A stretch of DNA of 64,000 bases. It comes from Trichopria drosophilae (Eukaryota; Arthropoda; Insecta; Hymenoptera; Diapriidae). The stretch is taken from positions 142,776,001 through 142,840,000 of the forward strand of contig CM059584.1 of the NCBI GenBank assembly GCA_030407085.1, in the 5' to 3' direction. How positions within the stretch are numbered: position 1 is the stretch's first letter; each line of letters begins with the position of its first letter. This document shows positions 13,955 through 26,425 of this stretch, in pieces. The translations under genes were made by a program, and so were the position numbers. The notes under the pieces were generated by a model. The model had not been told where the DNA came from. It saw only the letters and a program-made list of their open reading frames with translations, and did no database searches.

Positions 13955-14955
13955 TTATTTAGTTATTTATTACACAGCCCAACAAAATTTTGTTGCCCTA
14001 CAAGTAAGAGTCGATTCTGATAGGATTTTAGTTCCAGAATCCAAATATGACCGCCAAAATATCCAATTGGCTCCAGTTTTTGAGATATTGAAGGTCAAAG
14101 GGATTAAAAATGTGATTTTCGGCATTTTTCAATATCTGTTCACAGATACCAAAAAATGATGTTGCTCCACTAGTAAAAGTCAATTTTCATATAATTTTTC
14201 TCACAGAATCGAAATATGTATTCGGAAATATTGAATTGGATTTATTTTTTGTCCAAATTCCAGGTCAAAATTGTAAAAAAGCTTGCTTTTAGGATATTCT
14301 TTACGTCTATACTATAGAACACGACGCAAATAATAAAAAAATACAAAATGGTGGATCCAACATGTCCGACAAACCTATTAAAATTCGAACCACTTCAAAC
14401 TCGTTATCGTCTTAACTAGTTTTCTAGAAAAACAGAAAAGAATGTCTGAAAACACGATTTTTTACCCCTTTGACCTTCAATTTGGTAAAAAACAAAGTAA
14501 AGTTTCCAAAATGATAATGAGTTTGAAGTGATTCAAATTTCTAAAAGTTCGTCGGACATATTGGATCCGCCAATCTGCATTTCTTGATATTTTGCGTCGA
14601 GTTCTGTAGTATAGATGTGAAAATGTCCTAAAACACGATTTTTTACTTTTTCGACCTTCAATTTTGAGCAAAAAGTAGGTCCAAATCAATATTTTGGCGT
14701 ACATATTTGGATTCTGTGGAAAAACTCCTATCAGAATTGACTCTTACTATTGGAACAACAGAATTTTTTAGAGCTTTGAATAAATGCTCAAAATGCCTGA
14801 AATCGGATTTTTTGACACGTTTGACCTTCAATATCTCAAAAACTAGAGCCAATTGGATATTTTGACGGTCATATTTGGATTCTGGAACAAAAATCCTACC
14901 AGAATCGACTCTTATTTATAGGGCAACGTGAAATTCTAAAATTTTTGTTGAGTTG
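13955..14955. repeat. 1-kb palindrome built of tandem units
   Basis: The left arm (13955-14440) and right arm (14470-14955) are complementary. Each arm consists of about three diverged units of 150-170 bp that share TTTGACCTTCAATTT, CATATTTGGATTCTG and CAGAATTGACTCTTAC words. The open frames at 13908-14159 and 14658-14852 are the two arms of this repeat, not genes. Confidence 0.6.
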
Positions 14956-17900
14956 TGTTATTATTCGTGATGTGGCATCATATTTAAATGATAAAAAATT
15001 TCAGGTTTTATACTTTCTTTAATACTGTGTTTGAACGAAAAAAGAGACCATTAATCAAGATTGTTCACTGAATTGCCTCGTAGAACCTATTCATGGTGTC
15101 ATTAGACAATGACTTAAGCTCTTGGATCATTGAGTTGATAACAAAATGATTCCAAACATTGGTTTATATGTTTTTATTATGCCATTTTCTAACTAAAAAT
15201 AAATTTATTTTTTTTTTAGTTTTGCTAACTAACGCAGTACACCGAGTACTTTAGTTGGACTTCATGCATTTTTTACGTACATGTCCCATAACCTTTCATA
15301 GGTTTTTCCTATAAAATCCAAGTTTTATTTTCATGAAATTTTCATATAGATTTGGACACGCATAAAATTTAAATTACTCATTATTAAGATATTGAAATGT
15401 TTAGTACAAGTGTTTTATCAGTAAATATACCAATCGTGATAAATAACTATATAGAATAATATAAATTTGTATTATGCACAAATTAGAATATTATAAAACG
15501 CGATAAAAATGTCTGCAACTCGATACTTGGTTATTACTTCTTCCAGCCTCAAATGCCTAATTAAAACAAATTTATTCGACATTCTATTTATTTCAAGGCT
15601 TTTAATTTAAATATTTTTAAAGTAATTTAATGAATTGATAAGAATACGCATTCGAGGGCATCAAAACATTTTTTGTCACTGATTATAAGTAAAAGCATTT
15701 CATGTTTTCGTCAATTACCAAATTTATTTCCATTGACTACATTCATCGAAAACTCAGTACGCGTTCTTTTATTGTGTATGATAAAATAAATATATAGGTG
15801 TTTTTTAATATGGATACAAACTTTTTGTAATCCATCAACAGAAATTCTGTTTTTTAAGCAATATTTATCCTGTATTAACCTTCAATATAATGATGAAAGT
15901 CGAAAAGCAGAATATACTTCATTGGACTAAACATTCTATGTGAAATTAAGTGAAATTAATGTTAGTTTACACTTTTGAAATTCGAACCAGTCTACATACT
16001 ATGTTTTCGACCGTCGTAAAATCAAAAAGATATAAATGGAATTTATTTTCAATGCAAAAATCTTCGTAGCATCATATCGTTTCTTTGTATAACTCTTATT
16101 AGGTCATGTTTATAAATATCAGTAGGTCAGCAATTGGCGTTATATTTTGAACAGTTCAAGGAACATTTGTTCCAGAACTTTAAATATAACAAAATAAATA
16201 TCTAATGAAATTTGTTGATGTTCTAAATATTGTAGATATTTACAGTTTCGATATATGTTATTAAAAACTGAATAAACTATTACCCTCAGCAAATCGAAAC
16301 AACTTAACTTGTTACAATTAAGTTAATTATTACAACCTTTGCATCCAAGTCTGGTAAAAAAATACTTCATCCTACCATCAACGAATATTGTTATTATAAT
16401 ATTAATGACATTGCTGTGTTAACGCTTTAGATCTTAAATGTTGGGCATACAAGCAGAATATCTAAAGATGTTAACTCTCCTCTGCACTGGGAAGACTATA
16501 GTTCAATTTACATTATTTATACAGAGCAAAAAAATAACTCATGCTCAAGATGGTAAATATATATTTATATAAAAATAATGTAATTCCCATTTTATATTTC
16601 AAATGTTTACGAATACAAGATGTTTATTTCTTATTGATAAAAAGTATACTATTTTCTGACTATTTCAAAATGTTTCGTATGGCTGTGTTTTAAAACAAAT
16701 TGGCCAGATTTTGTTTTTTAAAAAACTGTTGTAATTGTAAAACAAAAATTCATCTATCAAGCGTGGTACAAATATGTCTAAAGCAGTGTGCAATAGTTTT
16801 TGAAAAAAGTGACTACCAATTTCAGGATTTTATTTTAGAAATCATATTTCTTCACTTAGATAACATCATCTATTACAGATACAGATGTAAGGTTCAGTGC
16901 ATCATTTAAGAAAAAATAAGTTTTTAGAAATTACCAGATCCATATGACTCAATGGTATTCTAAAATTGCTTGCGAAATATAAAAAAGATTGTTTGTTATT
17001 TTACATTATACTGTATAATTTATAGTGTTATTTACTTCAGTATTCGATAATTTCTAGCGAATATATGGTTAAGAACTCCAATATTGATTTTCCAATAATG
17101 ATCGATTAAGTGGATTAATTTTGGATGTTTTTTTTATTTTGTTGGTTTACTGCGTGTTTGTAAAAAGAGAAACAGAAACAAACAAAGTATATATTAACGA
17201 AACCTTTCTTAAAGCACTGAGTTACTGTTTCAGCAACTTTAAAGTTCAAAAATATATTTTAATATCGCGAAAAGTGTAGAAAGATTGTTGAAACGCTTAT
17301 TTATGTGGTACTTCGGCGGCTCCCAAAGCCAAAAGTAAACTGAGATCTCGTATTTTTTTTCGTATTCCCGTTTGAATTACAGTGACGTCTGATTTTTTTA
17401 CTGTATTTTTTTCTCTCGAGTAAATAGGTATCTACGTAAAAATTAACACTTCGGCTACGTATCAACGTCGAAGTTACGCCTTACTTTTTTACTATTTGAA
17501 AGATGGAGCGAAAATCCCTTGATTGACATGTCTGCGTCTAAATGCAATTAATTTGTTTACTATTTTTAATTAGCTGATTTCACTTCTTAAGTGTACGCAG
17601 TTCAAGCGAAAGAATTTTGTAGAATTAGACCCAGACTTTTAAAGCGACATTTTTAATGAGTTTTTAAGAGTTTGAATCCAAAGTCAAAATAGGAAAATTT
17701 AAAATAAGTCATAAATATTTTCAAAATTAAAATTTTTTTTGTAAAATTCTGATTGGCAACGTCGAGATTGAGTACTTAGTGATTGTCAATTGAATTCTAA
17801 CTTCCGCGTTTCAACGACTGCAAAAACTTACGGAAACCTATACCAGTGTAGAAATTTATTAAAGCCCGGATTACGTGCGTATCACTATGATCAGCATTTT

Positions 17901-20756
17901 CGTTAACAGAAACTGTTAATAATCTTGATATATTTAGAAATTTCAAGCGGCGTAATTACTTATTTTGGAAATCGATAGTATAATATTAAATGATCTCCCT
18001 TACAATTTTATGTGCCTGTAATTATAAATGATACGCCATACAGGTTGCATCGAAGGGTTTGCTATTTATATATTGTATAGATATAAATGTACGTTGAAAG
18101 TGTAATTTAATATTATATGATATTTTGAGAATGAAATGCGTTATCGAAATTTAGATAAGAACTTTCTTTGCAACCAGTGAAACAAATAGCAAGTCTTAAT
18201 GTTACTTAACACATTAACAAGTTTTATTTATTCATGATACTATCTCAATAACTAGCAATTTGTTGCAATTTATGGCATAATGACAAATTTGAATACAAGA
18301 ATAAAAATTATTTTGATTTATTATGACTGGCTTGTACTTTTTATAACGTTGAGATTGATGTTTATTAATCGATCTAAAACATGAAAGACATGAATGCGCA
18401 GAAATATATGCTAACAATTTTCTGAGAATTACAAATTAGTGCTTAATTAAAAAATCACCATCACATATGCTCAAAACAAGTTATTTTTGTAGAAAATTGC
18501 ATTTTACATTTGTTTCAAATAAAAGTTGTGATTTAACAACTTCAGCAACGAAGCTTGCGCAGAGCAGATACTTATAAAGCAGATGTAAATACATGTACTT
18601 AAAAAAGAAATTAAAAATCGATTTTTTGAACATTTTAAAGCTGAACGCTTAAAGATGATAAAAAATTTCGGTTTCCATTGATCTCATGATGTAAACATAT
18701 TTTACTGCGAAAATAAAAAAAGTATTTTTATATTTTTCCTTACACGTGGCTATAAAGACATATGTTATTAATAAACTTTGATGTAACGCAATGTAATACA
18801 AATTTAACTTTGATAAAAAGGTACGTAGATATTATCTGATAATGGATAAAAATATCAAAACTTCAAAGTATGACCCTGAACTGAGAGATACTTTAAAAAA
18901 ATAAGATATATAAATAATTTAAAAACCGGACCCATAAAAAATAAGTAAAAGTTCTTAGTTATTCTTCTTGTACATCAGATATTTATTTATTTTATATTTT
19001 ATTAATTTATAAAAGAGAAACTCGGAAAACATTTCTTTATTGTAAAATATGACTTTGAGCAAAGTATAAATTTGTTAACAATTATTAGAATAAAATGTGT
19101 TTCATGCACATTGCATAAAATTGCCATCAGCACGTGTGCAGAGAGTTCTTCTAAAAATGGCTTTGGTTTGAATGTACATTTTGATTATCCAATATTTTTG
19201 AAGCGTAAAATTAAGTCTTTTGAAAAATGTCAAGTATATCATGAATAAATATTCTGAATTACTCCAAATTTAAAGAAAACGCTATTCGGAAACAATCTGT
19301 GACGGCAAAAGCTTGTGTAAAAATTTTAATAATCTTAAATCGCACTTTTGACGTGACATTATTACTGCATTAAAACTTAGAAATTGCTTGTTAAAAATAT
19401 GAATTCAAAACTGTTTCCACTGATAGTAAAGTGTTGCATTTCACAAAATATATTACACGTAATTATGGCATTATTTAGAAAACTAGTTTATATATAATTC
19501 TTCTAGATCCAGAGAACTTGTAACATTTTTTTTTAAATTACTTACCTATGTATTTATTGTATTTTAAAAATAGTGTGTAGGTAACAGAAGTTAATTTTGC
19601 AACGGCTTCAAAATATTGAATGATGAACACGTTTTGGATGAAAGGCCATCAGTGGGCAGTCAAGAAATGAAATCTATTAATTTTATATTTTGACAGTGAT
19701 CTTAGGCAATATAAAAATGTACCTTATTATATTAATTAATAATTAATAATTGATATTTTATAAAAAAATTTTCAACTGTAGCCCACATAGAAATTAGTAC
19801 CGGAGTTTCAAATGTAATAAAAGTTTTAAATCGAATGGAAATTAGACTGATTTTAAAAACACAATTGAAATATGCAAAACAAAAAACTTTTGGACACAAT
19901 TCTGCTATTGCCATAGTGTTCATCATGAAAAATCAGTTTGGAAACGATACTGCGATTATCAAAGGAAAAAGTCACAGTTGGAAAGTATTTGCAACGCATT
20001 AAATAAACATATATACATAACTAAATGAATTTGGTTATAGATTAATTTGCATATTAAGGATTGTTGAAATTATTACCAATATAAACGCATTACTTAAGGA
20101 ATTTAGTGCAAAGTAGTAGCAAATCTATGAAAAAAGATCGACTCTTTAGATTGAAGGATAAAAATTAAAATATTACAATTTCCATTTTCAGAGTAATTAT
20201 CATTCATACCTAAATAGAAACTAAAAATTCTACACTCCTGAAAGAGCTGAAAATGTTGATAATATTTTTAACTTGCAAATTAAAATGGAAATTTATACTA
20301 TGAATACTATAGAATCACAATAGAAATATTAAATGGCAATGGCGTTGGGAATCTATAAATCGCTGCTTGCCATAAATAGATGAAATTCATGAGCGTAAAT
20401 TGAAGATATTCTTAAATATCTCGTGAGATTTACTTATTCCTGCTCTCGCGCTAGTTGTTCATCGATATCAAATTTAATATCCGGCTAAATTTCCTAAATA
20501 TAACCATTTGAATACATGAGCCATTTCGAAACTCCGACTTCGTGTTAAAATCGTAGCGAATTCAATTTTCCGATCATCAAAATGTAATGAATGTTCTCGT
20601 TTTAGGCACACGGCGTATTCTATAATTTCACACCATGAAGCTGGATCAGACTGAGATTTAACTTAATAAATGATAGTCTTACGAAATTACTTACTAGAAT
20701 TAACAAATAAAAATATATTTAAATGAGTATTATTTTAATCCAAAAAGGTTTTATTA
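14956..20756. other. No gene or clear repeat recognised
   Basis: Nearly 6 kb of AT-rich sequence; all frames are short and none contains a motif I know. It could be a long intron or intergenic space. Confidence 0.5.
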
Positions 20757-21612
20757 CTTCGACCCAGACTAAGTCTGGGCAAAAAATTACCATATAGTTT
20801 TTCATCAAATGTCGACGTTTCAGACCCTAAGGAACCCAAATCAACAATAAAAAAATTTGTGTCCGTGATCTTGTACGTACGTACGTCCGCGAACGGATAA
20901 GCGTATTGACATACATTTTTTTTTAAAATACGCGTCTTGGCATAACTTAGATCTGATTAGATTTTGGGGCAGATCCACCCGTCCATTACTAAAAAAAATT
21001 AGCCCCAATTAAGTTTCTTTGTAGTTTTTTGCATTTATTTTGAAAAGTACAAATTTTATTAAAAAATGTTTCAAACAAAAAAGATAGAGCATGAAATTCT
21101 CTACAACAAAGATTTTATGCATTTTCTTCCTAAAGTTAACGATAATGCCATAAAAACTGGTTTAAAATGTTTATGACTATTGTCTGAAAAAGTATTGAAT
21201 TTGGTCATCGCGGCAAAAAAATTACCCTATTGTTTTTCATCAAATTTCGACGTTTCGACCCCCTACCCCTCAGGGGTAGTCTTTGCCAGCCCCTCGGGCG
21301 CGGTGACCACCTACGGGCGCAAAGTTCTTTTACGCCCTTGATACGAAAATAACTATTTCGATATATCTAAAAGATGTCTTCAAGATATTATATATATATA
21401 AAAGATGTCTTCGACACTTTCAAGATATCTTTGACGAATTATATGTATATATATTGTATATATAATATCATAATAATACAGACAGTAATTAGTAAAACAC
21501 AGTAAACATGTAATATGCATCGAATAGTCTATTAGAATACAAGTGCATGAAGTAAGTGTTTTGCAACTTTTATTTATTAATACTTCGGCTGGCCTGCTGT
21601 CGGGGTCGAAGT
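20757..21612. repeat. Repeat family with ACTTCGACCC end, copy 2
   Basis: It starts ACTTCGACCCAGACTAAGTC, carries the same internal words as copy 1 and a CGTA tract at 20873-20887, and ends around GGCCTGCTGTCGGGGTCGAAG at 21590-21612. A second internal start-like part (GTATTGAATTTGGTCATC, 21190) suggests two copies in tandem or a nested one. Confidence 0.55.
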
Positions 21613-23077
21613 TTTGAAAATGCTCATTTTCAATTTTCATACATATAAGAAACACTATATTGTTGTAACACATCTATCGAAGCCACTTGGACCTAAATAT
21701 GATTGGACCCCCAAATATCAATATAATTTTATAATATAATTGAAAGCTGTTAGTGAACAAACGAGTCTTAAGGAAAAGCCGACTCTCCACTGGGTCGAAG
21801 TTTCTGAGCGAGCGAAGCGAGCGAGGCACCACGCCAACACTAGTTTTTTTATTTAAATGTATTCAAATTATCGAAAATTTAGTATCTGTTCAAGTTCTTC
21901 TCATCTATTTAATTCATTACGGCATTGTAATTTACGCCCTTGTTAAACGGACAACTGATAAATATTACTAAAGCACTATTTTCATTTCGATCATTCATTT
22001 TATTTCATTATACTCGTGATTAAACCTGTAATTCTGGTACTTAAGAAAGGACATTATTGTTGAATGCGCATGCGTAAAAAAAAAAGAGAGAATTTTGGGT
22101 CGGAGATATCGCATCTTTCCAGTATCTTTTGAGTTTATTTCTAAAATTTAAGTTTTGGTACTTGCTGATATGGCAGATCCAAATAGTGGAACCATTCTTT
22201 AAAAATGAATCCCAATTCTTCTAGCATATAATAAAATTACGAACTTCGTGACCGATTCGAATGAAAAATTGATATCGTTAATCGTGAATTTTTTTCATAT
22301 TTTGATTTTAAAATATAATTTGTTCAACCCTCCGGTACAGACATTTTTCTGAAAAAAAATCAGAGATCTTTTTTCGACGTGCAGCTTAAACTTTGAAATA
22401 AAATATTTACGGAAAAATTAGTTTTGTAGTTATTTATTCAAATATAATGGTACTCAATACCACTTTCAGATGGGATGAAAATGATCCCCGTTGGGACAAT
22501 AGCATCGTAGAATATATAAAATTGCCATTTTGCGAGATGGATAACCTTTTCGTATGGGAAGGGACTTGCCCATTTGTCATTTAATTAACAAAAAATCTTG
22601 TAATTTATTAGATGATTAGCAAAAATAGTATTAATTGTCCAAGGATTTTAGAGAAGTTTGTTTTGAAGACGGAACAAATCATATTAATTCTTTGAAAAAA
22701 ATTGCTATTAAATAAAAAATTTTTATATATCTATATTGCATTATTTACAGTAATAGAACTAGATTTTTATAAAAAATGATTCACATTTTCTCTTTGTCAA
22801 TAATTATGAATGACAGGTTACTGATATTGTACAATGACTTCCGAACTCTTGACAAGATATGCCTCGTTGAATTTCGATCTAGGCCCAATCAACTAGTAAC
22901 CAGGCGCACTTGTTATAACCGTGTTTTATCAATTTGAACTGGGTCTGATCATTATTCTTGAAATGACTTCATCTCGGATTGATGTCACTACTAATGTTAT
23001 AGCAAAACAAAAACTGCCCAATTATACGGTTGAACATATTTTGAATAATATCGAATTTCACGAGTCATTTTGTAACT
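21613..23077. other. No gene recognised
   Basis: AT-rich sequence between a repeat copy and the 1.57-kb inverted repeat. Frames at 21753-21971 and 22921-23109 are unsupported. Confidence 0.4.
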
Positions 23078-24644
23078 TAGAAAAAATAAGAATGGGAGAG
23101 ACTATCTGATATATTTTGGGAGAGAGTATGGGCCAAACTACTGACCAGTGTGTTGCATAGTCAATCACAGTGTCTCGCCCAGAGACACCCCATAGTTTTG
23201 GACAAAGTATTGGAGAGGCTTGTTATGAAAGCCGATGAAAAAATTAGAATACGGGTACTACGAGGAAATAGTTTCGGACACAGTATGGGAGAAACTATTG
23301 GGCAGTCTATAAAATAGTATCACCCAAGGTTTTGCTCAGTGAGAGCCCATACTGTCGCACATAACTTGGAAATCCTTCACTAAATATTTACAATTAATTT
23401 TTACAAAACTTCCCAGAGAAGTCTCGGACGTATCTCGATTTAAGAGGCAGAAGATGATTTCCCTAAAAAATTGAGGTACAATAAAGTACAAACAACCCGA
23501 AAGATACATCCGAGAAATTTCAAGTCCACTGAACAGTTCATCAAAATGATAAATGAAAACCCAACATCATCGTCGACATCAACGCAGAAGATGGCGAACT
23601 CGAAGCTGCTGCCCTTTCATAATTCCTAAATCATTTGAATCCTTTCGCTTTGATTTGAATCCTATACAGGAGAAAAATCATTTGAAAGAAATGAAAATTC
23701 ATTTTGCAAGAAACCGAACACTGGAAACATGGAAAATACAATTTTTCTTGAAATAAATTTATGTTCGTTACATTTACACATTATGGAGGTTCGGCGGTTC
23801 GACGGATAATGATAATGTCAAAATATCAACTTTTCTTTTGTTTCAAGTCGATCGTTGATAACGCGGTTGCTAAGGACTGTTGATTTAAAAAACAAGCAGA
23901 GTTTTTGACAGTTTCGATCGAACTTCTTTAATGAATGTGTCAAGGGAATCAAAATGAACGTAAATTTAGTTAAAATAAAACATGCATTATCCGTAGTTTC
24001 TTCTAAAATGTAATTTCATTGCAACCGAATGATTCTTGTCAAATATAGGAATCCTGTCTAGGATTCAAATCAAAGCGAAAGGATTCAAATGATTTAGGAA
24101 TTATGAAAGGGCAGCAGCTTCGAGTTTGCCATCTTCTGCATTGATGTCGACGATGATGTTGGGTTTTCATTTATCATTTAGATGAACTATTCAGTGGACT
24201 TGAAATTTCACGGATGTATCTTTCGGGTTGTTTGTTCTTTATTTTATCTCAATTTTTTTAGGGTGATCGCCTTCTGCCTCTTTAATCGAGATACGACCTA
24301 GATTTCTCCGGAAAGTTTTGCAAAAATTAAGTGCAAAAGTTTACTGCAGGATTCCCAAGTTATGTGCGACAGTATGGGTTCTCACTGAGCAAAACCTTGG
24401 GTGATACTTTTTTATAGACTGCCCAATAGTTTCTCCCATACTGTGTCCGAAACTATTCCCTCGTAGTACCCGTATTCTAATTTTTTCATCGGCTTTCATA
24501 ACAAGCCTCTCCAATACTTTGTCCAAAACTATGGGGTGTCTCTGGGCGAGACACTGGGATTGACTATGCAACACACTGGCCAGTAGTTTTGCCCATACTC
24601 TCCCAAAATATATCAGATAGTCTCTCCCATTCTTATTTTTTCTA
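23078..24644. repeat. 1.57-kb inverted repeat, arms about 595 bp
   Basis: The left arm 23078-23672 and right arm 24050-24644 are near-perfect complements around a loop of about 380 bp. Within the arms a degenerate motif related to AGTTTTGGACAAAGTATTGG and AGTTTCGGACACAGTATGGG recurs three to four times. The 106-codon minus frame 24341-24661 and the 67-codon plus frame 23553-23756 lie in the arms and change between arms by indels, so I do not call genes. Confidence 0.7.
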
Positions 24645-24944
24645 CGCGGGTTATTACGCAATAAGGAAGTCGCTATATTAAATTTCTTAATTTTTCAAAA
24701 CATTGCAAAGGTTAGAAAGACTCGTAGTTTGGTATATCACTGAGGAGGATGACAACTGCAGAAACGCTTACTAATTCCTGAAAAAAAATGTATCAAAATG
24801 TCGAGAAAATGGCCACGAAAGAGATACTATACGTTCCTTACATTTAACCAATTCATAATTTAACTGCATTACACAATAAATTAAATTAGTAACAGAGAAC
24901 AAAATATTGAACAAGATAGCTGAAGAATCTAAACGAACTAGCAG

Positions 24945-25087
24945 TTATATTAATTATAATTTATTAAATTTACAATGCTAAATTTTAAAATAATATTAGA
25001 CAATGGGAATTAAACAAAAGTCGGATGAATTCATGTGTCCGAAGCAACATTTTCAATGCCCTCTGGATGTAGCAATTCCCTTGTAAT
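24945..25087 (-). other. Conserved 3' terminal exon of KREA locus A
   Basis: An acceptor (…CTGTTACAG, exon first base 25087) and an AATAAA at 24960-24965 bracket a block that also occurs downstream of loci B and C with the same spacing. The last KREA exon of A has a donor AAG|GTAAGA at 26381, so this block is probably spliced on as 3' exon, 3'UTR in the KREA frame because that frame stops at 26426. In another frame the junction reads …LIERLNIK then ITRELLHPEGIENVASDT and a stop, a pattern shared with B and C. The left end is approximate, set just past the AATAAA. Confidence 0.5.
24960..24965 (-). terminator. Poly(A) signal, locus A
   Basis: AATAAA on the minus strand at the conserved position in the 3' terminal exon, matching the position in B and nearly that in C. 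Confidence 0.45.
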
Positions 25088-25409
25088 CTGTAACAGATCA
25101 AAATAATCGATTGTAATGTATATTATTATATTGTAATAATAATCATTGTGTATTGCTGTACTTCAATTTACAGTAGAGAATTATGAGTATAATTAATAAA
25201 TTTAAGGGCAAGCTAAATATATTAGAAAATAATCATTTCAATACAAGAATATTATTATCTGGATGAATGAACATGAAGTTATATTCGACATATCACATTC
25301 GACAACATGGTTGACATAGTGCTCCCAAATCACTTATTTAAAAAAAAAAAACATTACGTCGATACGGTTATCGGTAGGTGAGATAACGCGAGACAACACT
25401 TTTAATATT

Positions 25410-25527
25410 GTTTTGGGTTCCTGAGGGTCTGAAACGTCGACATTTGATGAAAAACTATAGGATAATTTTTTGCCGGGTACTGACCAAATTGAATACATCA
25501 TCCAGACCTATGGTCTGGGTCGAAGTA
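25410..25527. repeat. Repeat family with ACTTCGACCC end, copy 3 (inverse fragment)
   Basis: Reverse-oriented left end: …CTGAAACGTCGACATTTGATG…CCAGACCTATGGTCTGGGTC GAAGT. It lies in the long intron between the last KREA exon and the 3' exon of locus A. Confidence 0.5.
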
Positions 25528-26425
25528 ATAGATTAAAGTGGTCGCATTGTTAGATACCACGAAAGTATTGACAATATTGTATATGGTATCCTCGTTTGAT
25601 AGCTTTCCCTGCTGAAAATTTTTCTAAAATCATGGGTTAAATAATATTATCTTTTGCGAATCATTTGATAAATTACAAGATTTTTGGCTGATTAAATGAT
25701 AAGTGGACATGGCCCTCATACAAAATAAGATGTATTAAAGAACTACCCATTTGCTTCTACGAGCATCCTAACTTTCTCAAAATATCGTAAGACCTAAGGG
25801 TATTGAATGTCTATAAAAACAGTCCCAGCAGCATCATTGTTTTTTAATTTGCCGTCTGTAAAGGAAAATGTTATATTTGTTTTTCCCACATATGTGCATC
25901 TGGGCAAATCGAAAACTGAAAGCCAAAACCCCGAAAGCCCAAAATTTCGAAATCACATTGCTCCTGCACATTTTCATATAGTTTTTTTTTCTCTCAAATT
26001 TGTCTACAATTTTAAAATAGCGTGGCTCCTGTGTATCTTATATCAGTTATTTTCGAATATTTGAGCTTCGACCTTTTTATTTTTGTGATTTCAACACCTT
26101 TTGAATATACATTAATTTAATGCTTTTTTTTCTTTTAAGATGCCCAGAAATACAAAAAATTAACAGGAAACAAGAGTCTGTGAATAGGACCGGATTGCAA
26201 AAAAAGGTTGAGGTTTGTCTACTTTAAAGTTCCTGCATTTATTTAATGTTTGGGTTCAAAGAACAAGAGTGAAAAGAAATATTTTCAATGAGGTTAATTC
26301 CAACAAATACAGATTAAAATTTTTAAATTCCAACTTTACGCACTGGTATCAAAAAGTATTATTATTTGATAAAAATCTTACCTTAATATTAAGTCTTTCA
26401 ATCAGCGTCAAAACTCCTCCTTCTT

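Noticed and set aside
24341..24661. 106-codon minus-strand open frame
   Set aside because: It lies in one arm of the 1.57-kb inverted repeat; the other arm has the same DNA with indels that break the frame, so the frame is not conserved.
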